Positions 42,070 to 50,412 of a stretch of DNA of 58,821 nt are shown in pieces. The notes under the pieces are model-generated. The model saw only the letters and a list, made by a program, of their open reading frames with translations. It did not search any database and was not told the DNA's origin. Source of the DNA: Limosilactobacillus pontis DSM 8475. GTDB lineage: Bacteria; Bacillota; Bacilli; Lactobacillales; Lactobacillaceae. The number at the start of each line of letters is the position of its first letter. Positions within the stretch are counted from its first letter, which is position 1. The position numbers and the translations under genes are program-made. The stretch lies in the NCBI RefSeq assembly GCF_001435345.1, contig NZ_AZGO01000003.1:1-58821 (forward strand). The letters are read 5' to 3'.

Positions 42070-43341
42070 TTAATCCCGACTTAGCGGCTGACCGTTGACG
42101 TCCACGTTATCCTTCTTCAGGATGAAGGTAGCGTAGATCCCGGCGATCAGTGTGATCCCAGAGATGACCAGGAAGGTGTGGCTGTAACCGATGTGGTCCC
42201 GCAGGTCACCGAGCGGCGTGGAGAAGATGATCTGCCCGACCTGGGCGGCAATCTGGTAGCCGACCATGTAAAGGGTGGCAGAGACCTTGGTATCAAAGTG
42301 CAGGGTGAAGTAACGGAAGAGGCCGAGGGCGAAGCAGGCCGTTTCCGGGGCGTGCAGCAGCTTGATGCAGGAGACGCCGAGCGGGTTAGTGACCAGGCCA
42401 CAGCCCCCGATCCGGATAACCATGATCGTGATCCCGACCAAGAGGGTCTTGCGGACCCCGATCTTCTTCATCAGCCATGGGACACAGGCCATCATGATGG
42501 CTTCCAAGAAGACCTCGACGGAGTTCAGCACCCCGTACATCTGCTGGCCAAGGGTCTTGGTGGCAAAGAATTGGGTGAAGAACTGCGGGAACATCTGCTG
42601 GTCGAAGACGGTGTAGAAGGTCCAGGAGAAGATGATGTAGATGATGATCTGCCAGAGAGCCTTCATCTTGAATACCCCGAAGATTTCCTTGAGGGAGGCG
42701 GTGGAGCTTTCCTTGGCGTTTTCGAGTTTGTTTTCGTAGAGGTCGATCATCTCTTGGTTCTTCTCGGGGTGGACGAATACCAGCAGCAAGAAGAGCAGGA
42801 GGGCGATGGCCGATGAGAGCCAGAAGACCAGGTTTGGACTGATCGTGAAGAGAAAACCGGCGAGTAAGGCGGAAACCGCGTACCCGAAGGACCCCCATGA
42901 CCGGGCCTGGCCGTATTCAAAGCGGTAGCGCCGGCTGATTCGTTCCGTGACCGCTTCGAAGGTTGGTGAGGCGGCCAGGAAGGCAAAGGACAGGTAGAGG
43001 GAACCGAGGAAGGTCCCAAGGTAGAAGTTACTGTGGAGGAGTGGGGCGTAGAGCCAGGTGAAGAATGGGCCGAGCAGCATTTCCATTACGGCACAGAAGA
43101 TCAGGAGGTGCCGCTTGAGGCCGAGCCGGTCCTGGATAGCTCCGTAGACGAACATCAGGACCAGGGTGATAGCGGAGTTAAAGGAGTAGATTGTCCCAAC
43201 CTGTTCACCGGAGAAGTGCAGGGTGTTAGTCAGCCAGATCTGGAAGAATGACCACCAGATTCCCCAGGCGGTGAAGAAGAGGAGGATGTTTAACGAATCG
43301 AACCGGTAGAAGGGGTTCTTGAATAAGCTTTTCTTTTCCAT
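42070..43341 (-). CDS. Sucrose/oligosaccharide:H+ symporter (LacY/CscB family)
   Basis: A 423-residue permease with 12 membrane helices of the oligosaccharide:H+ symporter group. The start NPFYRFDSLNILLFFTAWGI, with WWSFFQIWL, is very close to LacY/CscB, and the conserved segments FGYAVSALLAG and TFYTVFDQQMFPQFF are present. It imports unphosphorylated disaccharide with a proton. It starts five bases after the invertase gene in the same direction, so the operon is invertase then permease and sucrose (or a short fructo-oligosaccharide) is the likely substrate. Confidence 0.9.
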   Translation of the reverse strand: MEKKSLFKNPFYRFDSLNILLFFTAWGIWWSFFQIWLTNTLHFSGEQVGTIYSFNSAITLVLMFVYGAIQDRLGLKRHLLIFCAVMEMLLGPFFTWLYAPLLHSNFYLGTFLGSLYLSFAFLAASPTFEAVTERISRRYRFEYGQARSWGSFGYAVSALLAGFLFTISPNLVFWLSSAIALLLFLLLVFVHPEKNQEMIDLYENKLENAKESSTASLKEIFGVFKMKALWQIIIYIIFSWTFYTVFDQQMFPQFFTQFFATKTLGQQMYGVLNSVEVFLEAIMMACVPWLMKKIGVRKTLLVGITIMVIRIGGCGLVTNPLGVSCIKLLHAPETACFALGLFRYFTLHFDTKVSATLYMVGYQIAAQVGQIIFSTPLGDLRDHIGYSHTFLVISGITLIAGIYATFILKKDNVDVNGQPLSRD

Positions 43342-43346
43342 GTCGA

Positions 43347-44777
43347 TTATCCTTTCATGTCAAGAGTGTAAGCTTTGATGGCGGTAGCGGTTGGTCGGCT
43401 GGCGGCCAGGGTGGTCGTGACCGGCTGATCGTCAGTGTAATAGCGTTCGGTGAAGGTAGCCGCCCCGTCGTTGATGAAGATCTCAACCGAGCTGGTGTCA
43501 ACAAAGATCCGGGCCCGCAGCTGGCCGACGTGGCCGATCGTGGCGTAGCGGTCACTGGCCTGGCCGTGCTGGTGGACTGTGATCTCACCAGATCCTTGGT
43601 CATAGCTGAGGCTGATCAGGACCTGGTCGGTATTGGCCAGCTGCCAACTGACCTGACCATCATAACCAGTCAGGTCGAAGGTCAGGTCCCATTCGGTGTG
43701 CTGGGGGTCAGTCACGGTGAACCGGTGTGGTGAATGAATAATTGCTGAAGTATTAAGGACCTCACCAGTCCGTAACTGGGTTGTCTCCTGAGCGGGGATG
43801 GCACCAAGCCGGTCACCGTGCATTACCAGTTCACGTGGCAGAGTCAGGGCCCCAGCCCAACCATCTGCCTGTTCCGGCATCGGGTTGTCAAAGGAACTGA
43901 ACCAACCGAACTGAATCCGGCGGCCATCCGGGGTCAAAAAGGATTGGGGTGCGTAGAAGTTATGCCCGTAGTCCAGTAAGTGGAGGTCGTAATGGCTGAA
44001 GTGGGCCTGATTATAGTCTAGTTGACCGATGAAGTACGCTGCCTGGCTCAGGTTGAGGAAGCGATGCCGCTGGGGCTGGATCCCCATCGGCAAGCAGGCG
44101 ATGATGTCTTGACCGTTGAGACGGAAGAGATCGGGGCACTCCCACATTGAACCCTCCAACTCGATGCTTCGCGATTCGGTGATCGGCCCGCGGTACTGCC
44201 AGTTCAGCAGGTCGTCAGATTGGTAGAGGAGGATCCGGGCACGGTTATTGGCCTGCTCCCGACTGCCGAGGACCAGGTAGTACTGACCGTCGTGTTCCCA
44301 GACCTTGGGATCTCGGAAGTCCTGACTGTTGTCCTTCGGCGCTTCGATCACGGGGTTACCCGTGTACTTGGTAAAGTGGATTCCGTCATCACTGTAGGCC
44401 ACGTTCTGGTTCTCCCAGAAGTGGTCCTGATTATCATCGTCGTAGTAGTGGTGGCCGGTGTAGATTAGGTAGAGCCGGTTTCCCCGGACGATTGCTGACC
44501 CGGAGAAACAGCCGCCGGAGTCTTCGGGGTCACCAGGAACCAGGGCAACTGGTAAATTTTCCCAATGGACTAAATCTTTACTACGGACGTGACCCCAGTG
44601 CATCGGGCCCCATTCGGCGGAATAGGGGTGAAACTGGTAAAAAACGTGGTAGTAGCCCTTGAAGAAGCAGAGACCGTTGGGATCGTTTAACCAACCCGCC
44701 GGTGTCTGGATATGGTAGTGTTCGCGGTAACGAGTGTTAGTGACTTTTACCACCCGTGATTCGTTGACTTGACGCAA
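43347..44777 (-). CDS. GH32 beta-fructofuranosidase (sucrose/fructo-oligosaccharide hydrolase)
   Basis: A 476-residue GH32 enzyme. The nucleophile aspartate is in GWLNDPNG, the transition-state residue in FRDPKVW and the acid/base glutamate in MWECPDLF; FSGSA is present. The beta-sandwich C-terminal domain is complete. Start is taken at TTG 44777, nine bases after AAGGGAG; the upstream extension to 44849 crosses the promoter. No signal peptide, so the sugar is cleaved inside the cell after import by the following permease. Whether it prefers free or 6-phosphorylated sucrose is open; the symporter partner favours free sucrose. Confidence 0.92.
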   Translation of the reverse strand: MRQVNESRVVKVTNTRYREHYHIQTPAGWLNDPNGLCFFKGYYHVFYQFHPYSAEWGPMHWGHVRSKDLVHWENLPVALVPGDPEDSGGCFSGSAIVRGNRLYLIYTGHHYYDDDNQDHFWENQNVAYSDDGIHFTKYTGNPVIEAPKDNSQDFRDPKVWEHDGQYYLVLGSREQANNRARILLYQSDDLLNWQYRGPITESRSIELEGSMWECPDLFRLNGQDIIACLPMGIQPQRHRFLNLSQAAYFIGQLDYNQAHFSHYDLHLLDYGHNFYAPQSFLTPDGRRIQFGWFSSFDNPMPEQADGWAGALTLPRELVMHGDRLGAIPAQETTQLRTGEVLNTSAIIHSPHRFTVTDPQHTEWDLTFDLTGYDGQVSWQLANTDQVLISLSYDQGSGEITVHQHGQASDRYATIGHVGQLRARIFVDTSSVEIFINDGAATFTERYYTDDQPVTTTLAASRPTATAIKAYTLDMKG

Positions 44778-44801
44778 TGCAACCGACTCCCTTCGTTTCT
44801 T

Positions 44802-44878
44802 GAAAACGTTTACGGTGAAGATTGTAAGCGCCTTTAGTAAAAATGTCAATCGTTTATCAAAATTAATGTTAAACGATT
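44802..44878 (-). promoter_or_regulatory. Promoter, cre-like site and operator of the sucrose operon
   Basis: Minus strand -35 TTGACA (44844-44849), 17-base spacer, -10 TACAAT (44821-44826). GAAAACGTTTAC (44802-44813) is a cre-like dyad downstream of the start site. AATCGTTTA (44848-44856) and TAAACGATT (44870-44878) form a perfect inverted repeat over the -35, suiting a LacI-type sucrose regulator (ScrR), whose gene is not here. Confidence 0.8.
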
Positions 44879-44904
44879 AGCAAAAGCATCGGACAGATGC
44901 ACGC

Positions 44905-44943
44905 AAAAGGGCCGTGACGCGGGATTCCTCCCGGTCACGGCCC
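44905..44943 (-). terminator. Terminator of the MetE-like gene
   Basis: GGGCCGTGAC pairs perfectly with GTCACGGCCC, then TTTT on the minus strand. Confidence 0.9.
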
Positions 44944-44982
44944 GATTCATTAATAGCCTTTGATCCTAGAATGTTGGTTGGC

Positions 44983-46119
44983 TTAGCCCCAGACCTCGTG
45001 GGCGATCTCCTTCACCAGGGCAACCTTGGCCCACTGTTGGTCTTCTGTCAGAATGTTTCCTTCCTCAGTAGAAGCAAAACCACACTGGGGGCTCAGGCAG
45101 AGGTGATCGAGCGGGTGATACTTGGCCGCCTCGTGGATCCGGTCGATGATCGTTTGTTTATCCTCCAGTTCACCGGTCTTGGAGGTTACCAGACCGAGAA
45201 CCACGTACTTTTCGTCCGGTACCTTGGCCAGCGGTTCGAAGCCCCCGGCACGGTCGGAATCATATTCCAGGTAGAAGGCCTTGACGTTCTCCTGAGCGAA
45301 GAGGGTGTCGGCGACGGAACCGTAGCCACCCGCCGCGGCCCAGGTAGAGTGGTAGTTCCCCCGGCAAACGTGGGTGTTGACGGTGAGGTCATCCGGCAGA
45401 TCCGCGATGGCGGCATTGTTGACCTTGAGGAAGCGCTCCTGGAGGGCGACCAACTGGGAGGTGTCGGCGTGGGGGTCCTTCTTCTTGAGGTTGGCGAAGT
45501 TGTTCACCGAAATCCCCCAAGTACAGTCGTCGAACTGAAGGGTTCGACAACCGGCGGCGTAGAGGTCCTCGATGACCTGGTGGTAGGCGGCCGCGACGTC
45601 ATGGTCGAAGTCGGCCACGTCCGGATAGAATTTCTTGAGGTTGACTTGGTTTTCTGGACGGAGAAACTCCTCTAGAAACTGGGCTGGGGCAGGAATCGTC
45701 TGCTTGACCTGGGTGCCGGTGCTGACGTGGTCCCGGACAAACTTGAAGGCGTTGACGAAGGGGTGGTTCTCACCGCTGAGCTTGCCGGTCAGCTGGACAG
45801 AGTCGTTGCGAGTCTCCTCATCGTGGAAGAAGTAGCCGTGTTCGAGGTTAACGTGTTCGGTCCCCTGCAGGCCCCAGAAGAAGTCGAGGTGCCAGTAGCT
45901 ACGCCGGAATTCACCGTCAGTCACCGCCTTAAGCCCCGCAGCCTCCTCCTTATGAATCAGGTCGACGATCAGGCGATCTTCAACGGCGGTGAGGTCGTCC
46001 TTGCTGCTCTGTCCCGCGGCAAATCGCTGGCGGGCCGTCTTCAATTCCTGGGGACGGAGAAATGAGCCAACAACGTCATAGCGAAACGGGGAAACGGTCC
46101 GTGGTGTGAATGTAGTCAT
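44983..46119 (-). CDS. MetE C-terminal-like methyltransferase (YxjG/YxjH type)
   Basis: A 378-residue protein equal to the catalytic half of cobalamin-independent methionine synthase. Zinc-ligand regions are recognisable: THVCRGNYHS (His and Cys), EYDSDRAGGFEPL (Glu) and SPQCGFAS (Cys). It lacks the N-terminal half that binds long folate chains, so a different methyl donor is likely; related proteins transfer methyl to homocysteine for methionine synthesis. The start is ATG 46119 after AAAGGAT; the frame extending to 46215 is inside the T-box. The Met T-box leader supports a methionine role. Confidence 0.88.
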   Translation of the reverse strand: MTTFTPRTVSPFRYDVVGSFLRPQELKTARQRFAAGQSSKDDLTAVEDRLIVDLIHKEEAAGLKAVTDGEFRRSYWHLDFFWGLQGTEHVNLEHGYFFHDEETRNDSVQLTGKLSGENHPFVNAFKFVRDHVSTGTQVKQTIPAPAQFLEEFLRPENQVNLKKFYPDVADFDHDVAAAYHQVIEDLYAAGCRTLQFDDCTWGISVNNFANLKKKDPHADTSQLVALQERFLKVNNAAIADLPDDLTVNTHVCRGNYHSTWAAAGGYGSVADTLFAQENVKAFYLEYDSDRAGGFEPLAKVPDEKYVVLGLVTSKTGELEDKQTIIDRIHEAAKYHPLDHLCLSPQCGFASTEEGNILTEDQQWAKVALVKEIAHEVWG

Positions 46120-46168
46120 AAAACATCGATCCTTTCTTTTCGGTGGTGAGTTCAAGCATCGGGGCAAA

Positions 46169-46475
46169 TAAAAAATCCCGGGAAGAGACATTACTGCTTC
46201 TTCTCGGGACGTCATTTCAAAGGCTGAAAATTAACGTGTTACCACCCTAATTCGACCGGGCCTCACAGCCCAGTCCTCAATGGGTACACCCGTAGGTAAA
46301 CCCAGGCGTTTTATCGGTCGCCACTCGTGACCGGCTTGCCAGGGGCTCACCGATCTACTTTGCTCCAAGACCATCTTCGCAGGTTTAGGGGACACCGGTT
46401 CTCATCCACCCGGCTCTCTGTAGGGCCCTCCGTCTGTTACTCATCTTTTCTTAGCAATCTTTAATTTATTGTTGA
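46169..46475 (-). promoter_or_regulatory. T-box leader, probably tRNA-Met responsive
   Basis: The minus strand carries a T-box core GGTGGTAACACG (46235-46246), a terminator hairpin with TCCCGAGAAGA and TCTTCCCGGGA ending in T6 (46169-46212), and a long Stem I region (AGTAACAG, AGAGAGCCGGGTGG). The probable specifier is ATG (46372-46374) in GAAGATGGTCTTGG. The start-side AUG codon and MetE-like target agree. Confidence 0.8.
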
Positions 46476-46479
46476 AATA

Positions 46480-46508
46480 ATATTAGAGCTTTCTAATCTA
46501 AAAGTCAA
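46480..46508 (-). promoter_or_regulatory. Promoter of the Met T-box transcript
   Basis: Minus strand -35 TTGACT (46503-46508), 17-base spacer, -10 TAATAT (46480-46485). It starts four bases behind the nitroreductase stop. Confidence 0.8.
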
Positions 46509-46512
46509 GCCT

Positions 46513-47178
46513 CTAATTCAATTCCTCATAAATTTGATCGAGGGGTTGACGAACCTTAGGCTTAATCGGTTGGTCGCGGTAGCCGAAACTGACCATAACC
46601 GAGGCCCGCCAATGCTTTGGATCGATGATGCCGTGAGTAGTTAGGTAGTCGTCCATCTTCTGGTAGTTGAAGCCCTCCAGTGGGCAGGAGTCGATGTCAA
46701 GTTCTGCCGCGGCGGTCATCATGTTGGCCATGGCGATGTAGGTCTGCTTGCTGGCCCAGTCGAAGCGTTCGCGGTCGTTATTGATCGCCATGTCACGCTC
46801 CTGAAAGTGTTTGAAACTCTGGGAAGCCTTAGAATCTGGTGAGAATTGGTGGTGGTGGAGACCCTCGACCAGGCCGCGCACGTAGTCACTGTCGTAGGTC
46901 ACGTCGGTCCGGGCCAGGATCAAGAGGAGCTTGTCGGCTCCGTTCAGGCTGTTGGCCACGCCCCAGGCAAAGGGGCGGATGTCTTCCTTGACTTGCGGCG
47001 AGTTGATCAGGATGAACTTCCAGGGTTCGTAGCCAAACGAACTCGGCGACAGGCGGCCGGCCTCCAGAATCGTCTGCCAGTCGGCGGGGTCAATATGCTT
47101 ATGCGGATCATACTTTTTGGTGGCGTAGCGCCGGTTGGCGGTGTCTACGATCTGCTGACGAATTGCTTCCTTGTTCAT
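46513..47178 (-). CDS. NAD(P)H-dependent nitroreductase family oxidoreductase
   Basis: A 221-residue FMN oxidoreductase of the NfsB-like type. FMN contacts are expected in RRYATKKYDPHKHI, SPSSFGYEPWKFILI and IAMANMMTAAAELDIDSCPLEGF. It reduces quinones, nitro compounds or flavin. AAGTGAGTGA is the only ribosome-site candidate before the ATG. Monocistronic, with no clear own terminator before the following T-box promoter. Confidence 0.92.
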   Translation of the reverse strand: MNKEAIRQQIVDTANRRYATKKYDPHKHIDPADWQTILEAGRLSPSSFGYEPWKFILINSPQVKEDIRPFAWGVANSLNGADKLLLILARTDVTYDSDYVRGLVEGLHHHQFSPDSKASQSFKHFQERDMAINNDRERFDWASKQTYIAMANMMTAAAELDIDSCPLEGFNYQKMDDYLTTHGIIDPKHWRASVMVSFGYRDQPIKPKVRQPLDQIYEELN

Positions 47179-47222
47179 ATTAAATCACTCACTTTCTGTA
47201 AGAATGATACCACTTTGATAAT

Positions 47223-47253
47223 AAAAAGGGCCGTCCCGGCTTGGGCGGTCCCT
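47223..47253 (-). terminator. Terminator of pepD
   Basis: GGGACCGCCC pairs with GGGACGGCCC (two mismatches) on the minus strand, then T5. Confidence 0.85.
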
Positions 47254-47260
47254 GAATATT

Positions 47261-48691
47261 TTAGAGGTTGGGATCCATTTTGAAGGTCAGCTTGGAGAAC
47301 TCCGCTCCCTGGGTCATCAGATCGAAGAGGAGCCGCTTGGCCTTCTTATTGTAGTGCTTAGCGATCTTGTGGTTCTGGCCGGTCAGGTAGGTGGTCAGCT
47401 GGGCACCATCCAGCTGGCTGGCCTTGGCATCAACCGCCGCAATCTTGCGCCGGGCCCACTCGTTGAGGTCCTTTTGGAAGGCCTCGTCCTGGTCGTAGAA
47501 CTCACGGTAGTGGCTCTCCACAACCATAGCGAGGGCCTCGTTCAGCCAGTATGCGTTCGTAAGTTTCATATTAGCCGGGAACTTCCGGTATGAGACGTCG
47601 GTATCGTCGACATTGGCGAAGAACGGTGTGTAGGCACAGAAACTCGGTAGGCCGAATTCGATCCACTGGATGGCCGCCTGCTCCGGCTTGACGTTGTTGC
47701 GCACCTGCAGAATGTGGGACTGAGCCGTCCGCGACAGGGCGATCGGCCGGTAGACCTTCTTGTCGTGTTCACTGCTGTCGCCCAGCGGGTCAAACTTGGT
47801 CTCGTTGAAGTGGGACTTGAGCAGGTACTGGATGTCCTCGACTGCAATCTTGCGTTCCGGCTGGCGGATGAATGGCATGTCGGGGGACTCTGGTGTCTGA
47901 TCAGCGGCCGCAACTGGGCTCAGGTAGCGCTGGGCGAACCAGACCCGCGGGGTATTGTAGTGGTGGTCCAGCTTGGTGTTGGTACCGAAGATGTGGCGGA
48001 AGTTCCACTGGTCATCGTCCGGGTTGAGCTGGTGGTCGTTGACAAATTCACGGATGCCGTCGGACCACATGTAGTTATCTGGATCGTTGAAGTCGATCTG
48101 CTCGATGGCAATCTGGTTGGCAGCCACCGCGTAGCAATCGTCGGGGATCCGGACTGCCACCCAGTGGTGACCGGTGGCGATCTCCATGTACCAGACCTCG
48201 TCTTGATCATTGAACTGGACCCCGTTCCCCTCGGCAGAACCGTACTCGGCGACCAGTTGTCCCAGGCGTTCAACGCCTTCCCGGGCGGAGTGGATGTAGG
48301 GGAGGACTAGGGTGGTCATCGAATCCTCGGCCAGGCCGTTCTTAATGTAGGGGTCGTAGGCGAGAACCCGGTCGTTAGCGTAAACACTCTCGGTGGCACT
48401 CTCACCAACGTTGGCCGCGTTGAAGCCGTCTTCTTCGTTGGGACCGGCGCTCTGGTCAATAGATGGGGTAGCGGTATAGCGCATCCCACTCTCCGGCAGG
48501 GGAACGGTTAGCTTATTGTAGGCGGAGACGTAGGTTTCGTGTCGGTCGTGGACGGCGGGCTGGACTAAGAAGCGCTTGGGCTCGATGGCGATGACCCGGT
48601 CTTCGTTTCGGGAGATGAAGGTGGAACCATCTAGCGAGGCCTTCTTACCGACCATGATTGACGTGCATGCAGAGTTTCTGAATCGTGACAT
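47261..48691 (-). CDS. pepD: C69-family dipeptidase
   Basis: A 476-residue N-terminal nucleophile dipeptidase (U34/C69 family). The nucleophile is C9 in NSACTSIMVGKKAS, followed by the RNED segment (FISRNEDRVI) and the NAANVGESATES stretch typical of PepD. Some members lose a short propeptide to expose the cysteine; here eight residues precede it. It cleaves dipeptides in the cytoplasm, completing the peptide degradation by PepN and PepC. GAAAGGAAC precedes the ATG. Confidence 0.94.
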   Translation of the reverse strand: MSRFRNSACTSIMVGKKASLDGSTFISRNEDRVIAIEPKRFLVQPAVHDRHETYVSAYNKLTVPLPESGMRYTATPSIDQSAGPNEEDGFNAANVGESATESVYANDRVLAYDPYIKNGLAEDSMTTLVLPYIHSAREGVERLGQLVAEYGSAEGNGVQFNDQDEVWYMEIATGHHWVAVRIPDDCYAVAANQIAIEQIDFNDPDNYMWSDGIREFVNDHQLNPDDDQWNFRHIFGTNTKLDHHYNTPRVWFAQRYLSPVAAADQTPESPDMPFIRQPERKIAVEDIQYLLKSHFNETKFDPLGDSSEHDKKVYRPIALSRTAQSHILQVRNNVKPEQAAIQWIEFGLPSFCAYTPFFANVDDTDVSYRKFPANMKLTNAYWLNEALAMVVESHYREFYDQDEAFQKDLNEWARRKIAAVDAKASQLDGAQLTTYLTGQNHKIAKHYNKKAKRLLFDLMTQGAEFSKLTFKMDPNL

Positions 48692-48752
48692 TTAACCAGT
48701 TCCTTTCAAAATGTAAATTAGTATGCTGACTCCATTCTACACCCGGAGACAA

Positions 48753-48780
48753 ATTAAAAGGGACCGCACGTGGCGATCCC
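48753..48780 (-). terminator. Terminator of the amino acid permease gene
   Basis: GGGATCGC pairs with GCGGTCCC (one wobble) around CACGT on the minus strand, then TTTTAATT. Confidence 0.8.
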
Positions 48781-48789
48781 AGACAATCC

Positions 48790-50151
48790 TTATTCTTCTG
48801 TAAAATTAAATTCGTCGGCGTGGCGGAGGGAGTAGGAAAAGTAGATGAGTAGTCCCACCCCGATCCAGGCCAGGTAGGTCAGCCAAGCCGTCAGGGAGAT
48901 ACTGACCAGGAGAACGATGCAAATGACGATCGATAGGACGGGGATTGTCTTACCAAACGGCACCTTGAATGGCCGTTTCAGCTCCGGATAACGGTAACGG
49001 AGGATGATTACGATCAGTGAGATCAGGGCAAAGACCATTAGGGACCCGATGTTGGCGATCAGGGCCAGGTAGTGAAGATCAAACTCGCCGGCGAGGATGG
49101 CCGCGAGGATTCCAACCAGCCAGATTGCCCGGTTGGGACTGTGAGTCTTGGCATTGACCCGGGCCAGTCCCTGGGGCAGGAAGGCACTTCGGCTCATTGA
49201 CTTGAGAATATTAGATCCGGCATAGATAAAGGCGAAGACCACCGCCATGATTCCGAGGACGGCCCCCAGGGAGACCACCTCGGCGACGTAGGTGTGACCC
49301 TTGACAATCAGAACATAAGACATCGCCTCGGAGACGTTCAGCTTGGTGTAGGAAACGCCCCCGGTCATGACCAGGCTGACTAGGATGTAGAGGGTGGTCG
49401 AAATTACCAGGCACAGGATTATTGCCCGGGGAATATTTTTGTCGACATCCTTGGCATCCTCGGCGGAGGTGGCGAGGGCATCGAAGCCGAGGAAGGAGAA
49501 AAAGACGGCCGAGGCCCCAGTGAAGATCCCCTTGAAGCCGTACGGGAGGAAGGGGTGCCAGTTACTTGGCTGGACGTGTTGGACACTGACAACGATGAAG
49601 AGGAGGATGATGAAGATCTTGACCCCGACCAGGAAGTTGTTGATTAGCTTACTCTCACTGGTTCCCCGGGTGAGAATGATGGTCATCAGCAGGATCATTA
49701 AAACGGCCGGCAGGTTGACGATCCCCCCTGCCGACGGGTTCATCAGGAGCTGGTGGGGGAGCTTGACGCCTAGCACCTCCAAAAAGGACTGGACGTAGCC
49801 GGTCCAGCCGTTGGCGACGGTCGCCGTGGTGGTGATATAGACCCCGATCAGTGTCCAGCCGGCCAGGAAGGCGACAAATTTACCGATGGAGACCCAGGCG
49901 TAGAAGAAGGCACTGCCGGAATTGGGCAGGCTGGTGGTTAACTCGGAGTAGCAGAGTCCGATCAGGCCACTGGCCAGGGCGGCGATCAGAAAGGAAAAGA
50001 CGATTGCCGGTCCGGAATCCTCGGCGGCAACGATCCCGGTCAGAACCAGGATCCCGGTTCCGATGATCGCCCCGATCCCGAGGACGGCCAGATCAAAGAG
50101 GCCGAGGGTCTTCTCGTGTTCGGTTTTTTTGAGCTGCGGATTATTTTTCAT
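48790..50151 (-). CDS. APC-superfamily amino acid permease (cationic amino acid transporter type)
   Basis: A 453-residue permease with 12 helices. The start LGLFDLAVLGIGAIIGTGIL is the APC helix-1 pattern with the unwound GxG, and the FFSFLGFDALATSAEDAKD segment matches helix 6 of CAT/YfnA-type carriers. The transported amino acid is unknown. GGAG precedes the ATG. It has an unusually long leader with strong hairpins (50152-50310), suggesting regulation at the RNA level. Confidence 0.9.
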   Translation of the reverse strand: MKNNPQLKKTEHEKTLGLFDLAVLGIGAIIGTGILVLTGIVAAEDSGPAIVFSFLIAALASGLIGLCYSELTTSLPNSGSAFFYAWVSIGKFVAFLAGWTLIGVYITTTATVANGWTGYVQSFLEVLGVKLPHQLLMNPSAGGIVNLPAVLMILLMTIILTRGTSESKLINNFLVGVKIFIILLFIVVSVQHVQPSNWHPFLPYGFKGIFTGASAVFFSFLGFDALATSAEDAKDVDKNIPRAIILCLVISTTLYILVSLVMTGGVSYTKLNVSEAMSYVLIVKGHTYVAEVVSLGAVLGIMAVVFAFIYAGSNILKSMSRSAFLPQGLARVNAKTHSPNRAIWLVGILAAILAGEFDLHYLALIANIGSLMVFALISLIVIILRYRYPELKRPFKVPFGKTIPVLSIVICIVLLVSISLTAWLTYLAWIGVGLLIYFSYSLRHADEFNFTEE

Positions 50152-50310
50152 GAGAGAAATGCTCCTTTGCGTTCAGATTAATCCGGTGTTGGGTTCGCTG
50201 GTGGGAGTATCCGTGACGATGGGGTGGGCTTTTTTGCCAGCGTGCTCACCCGTCGTGCATATTATTTCGTTTAGATTGGACAAATTGCATAATGTAACCC
50301 TTCTATTATA
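50152..50310 (-). promoter_or_regulatory. Structured leader and promoter of the permease gene
   Basis: A -10 TATAAT (50305-50310) on the minus strand leaves a leader of about 145 bases. Within it GACGGGTG and CACCCCATCGTC can pair (50215-50257), and the alternative CGCTGG with CCAGCG pairing (about 50237-50242 with 50198-50203) would exclude it. No known riboswitch or T-box core is recognised. On the plus strand the rest of this gap holds only AT-rich sequence before the phosphodiesterase gene. Confidence 0.45.
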
Positions 50311-50412
50311 GTAATTCTTTTGCCAAAATAATAGTAAAATTGCAAAATACCAATGGTGGCAGGTGTTAAAATTATTAATAGTTGTTACTAAAAGTAAACG
50401 AAAGTAGATGAA

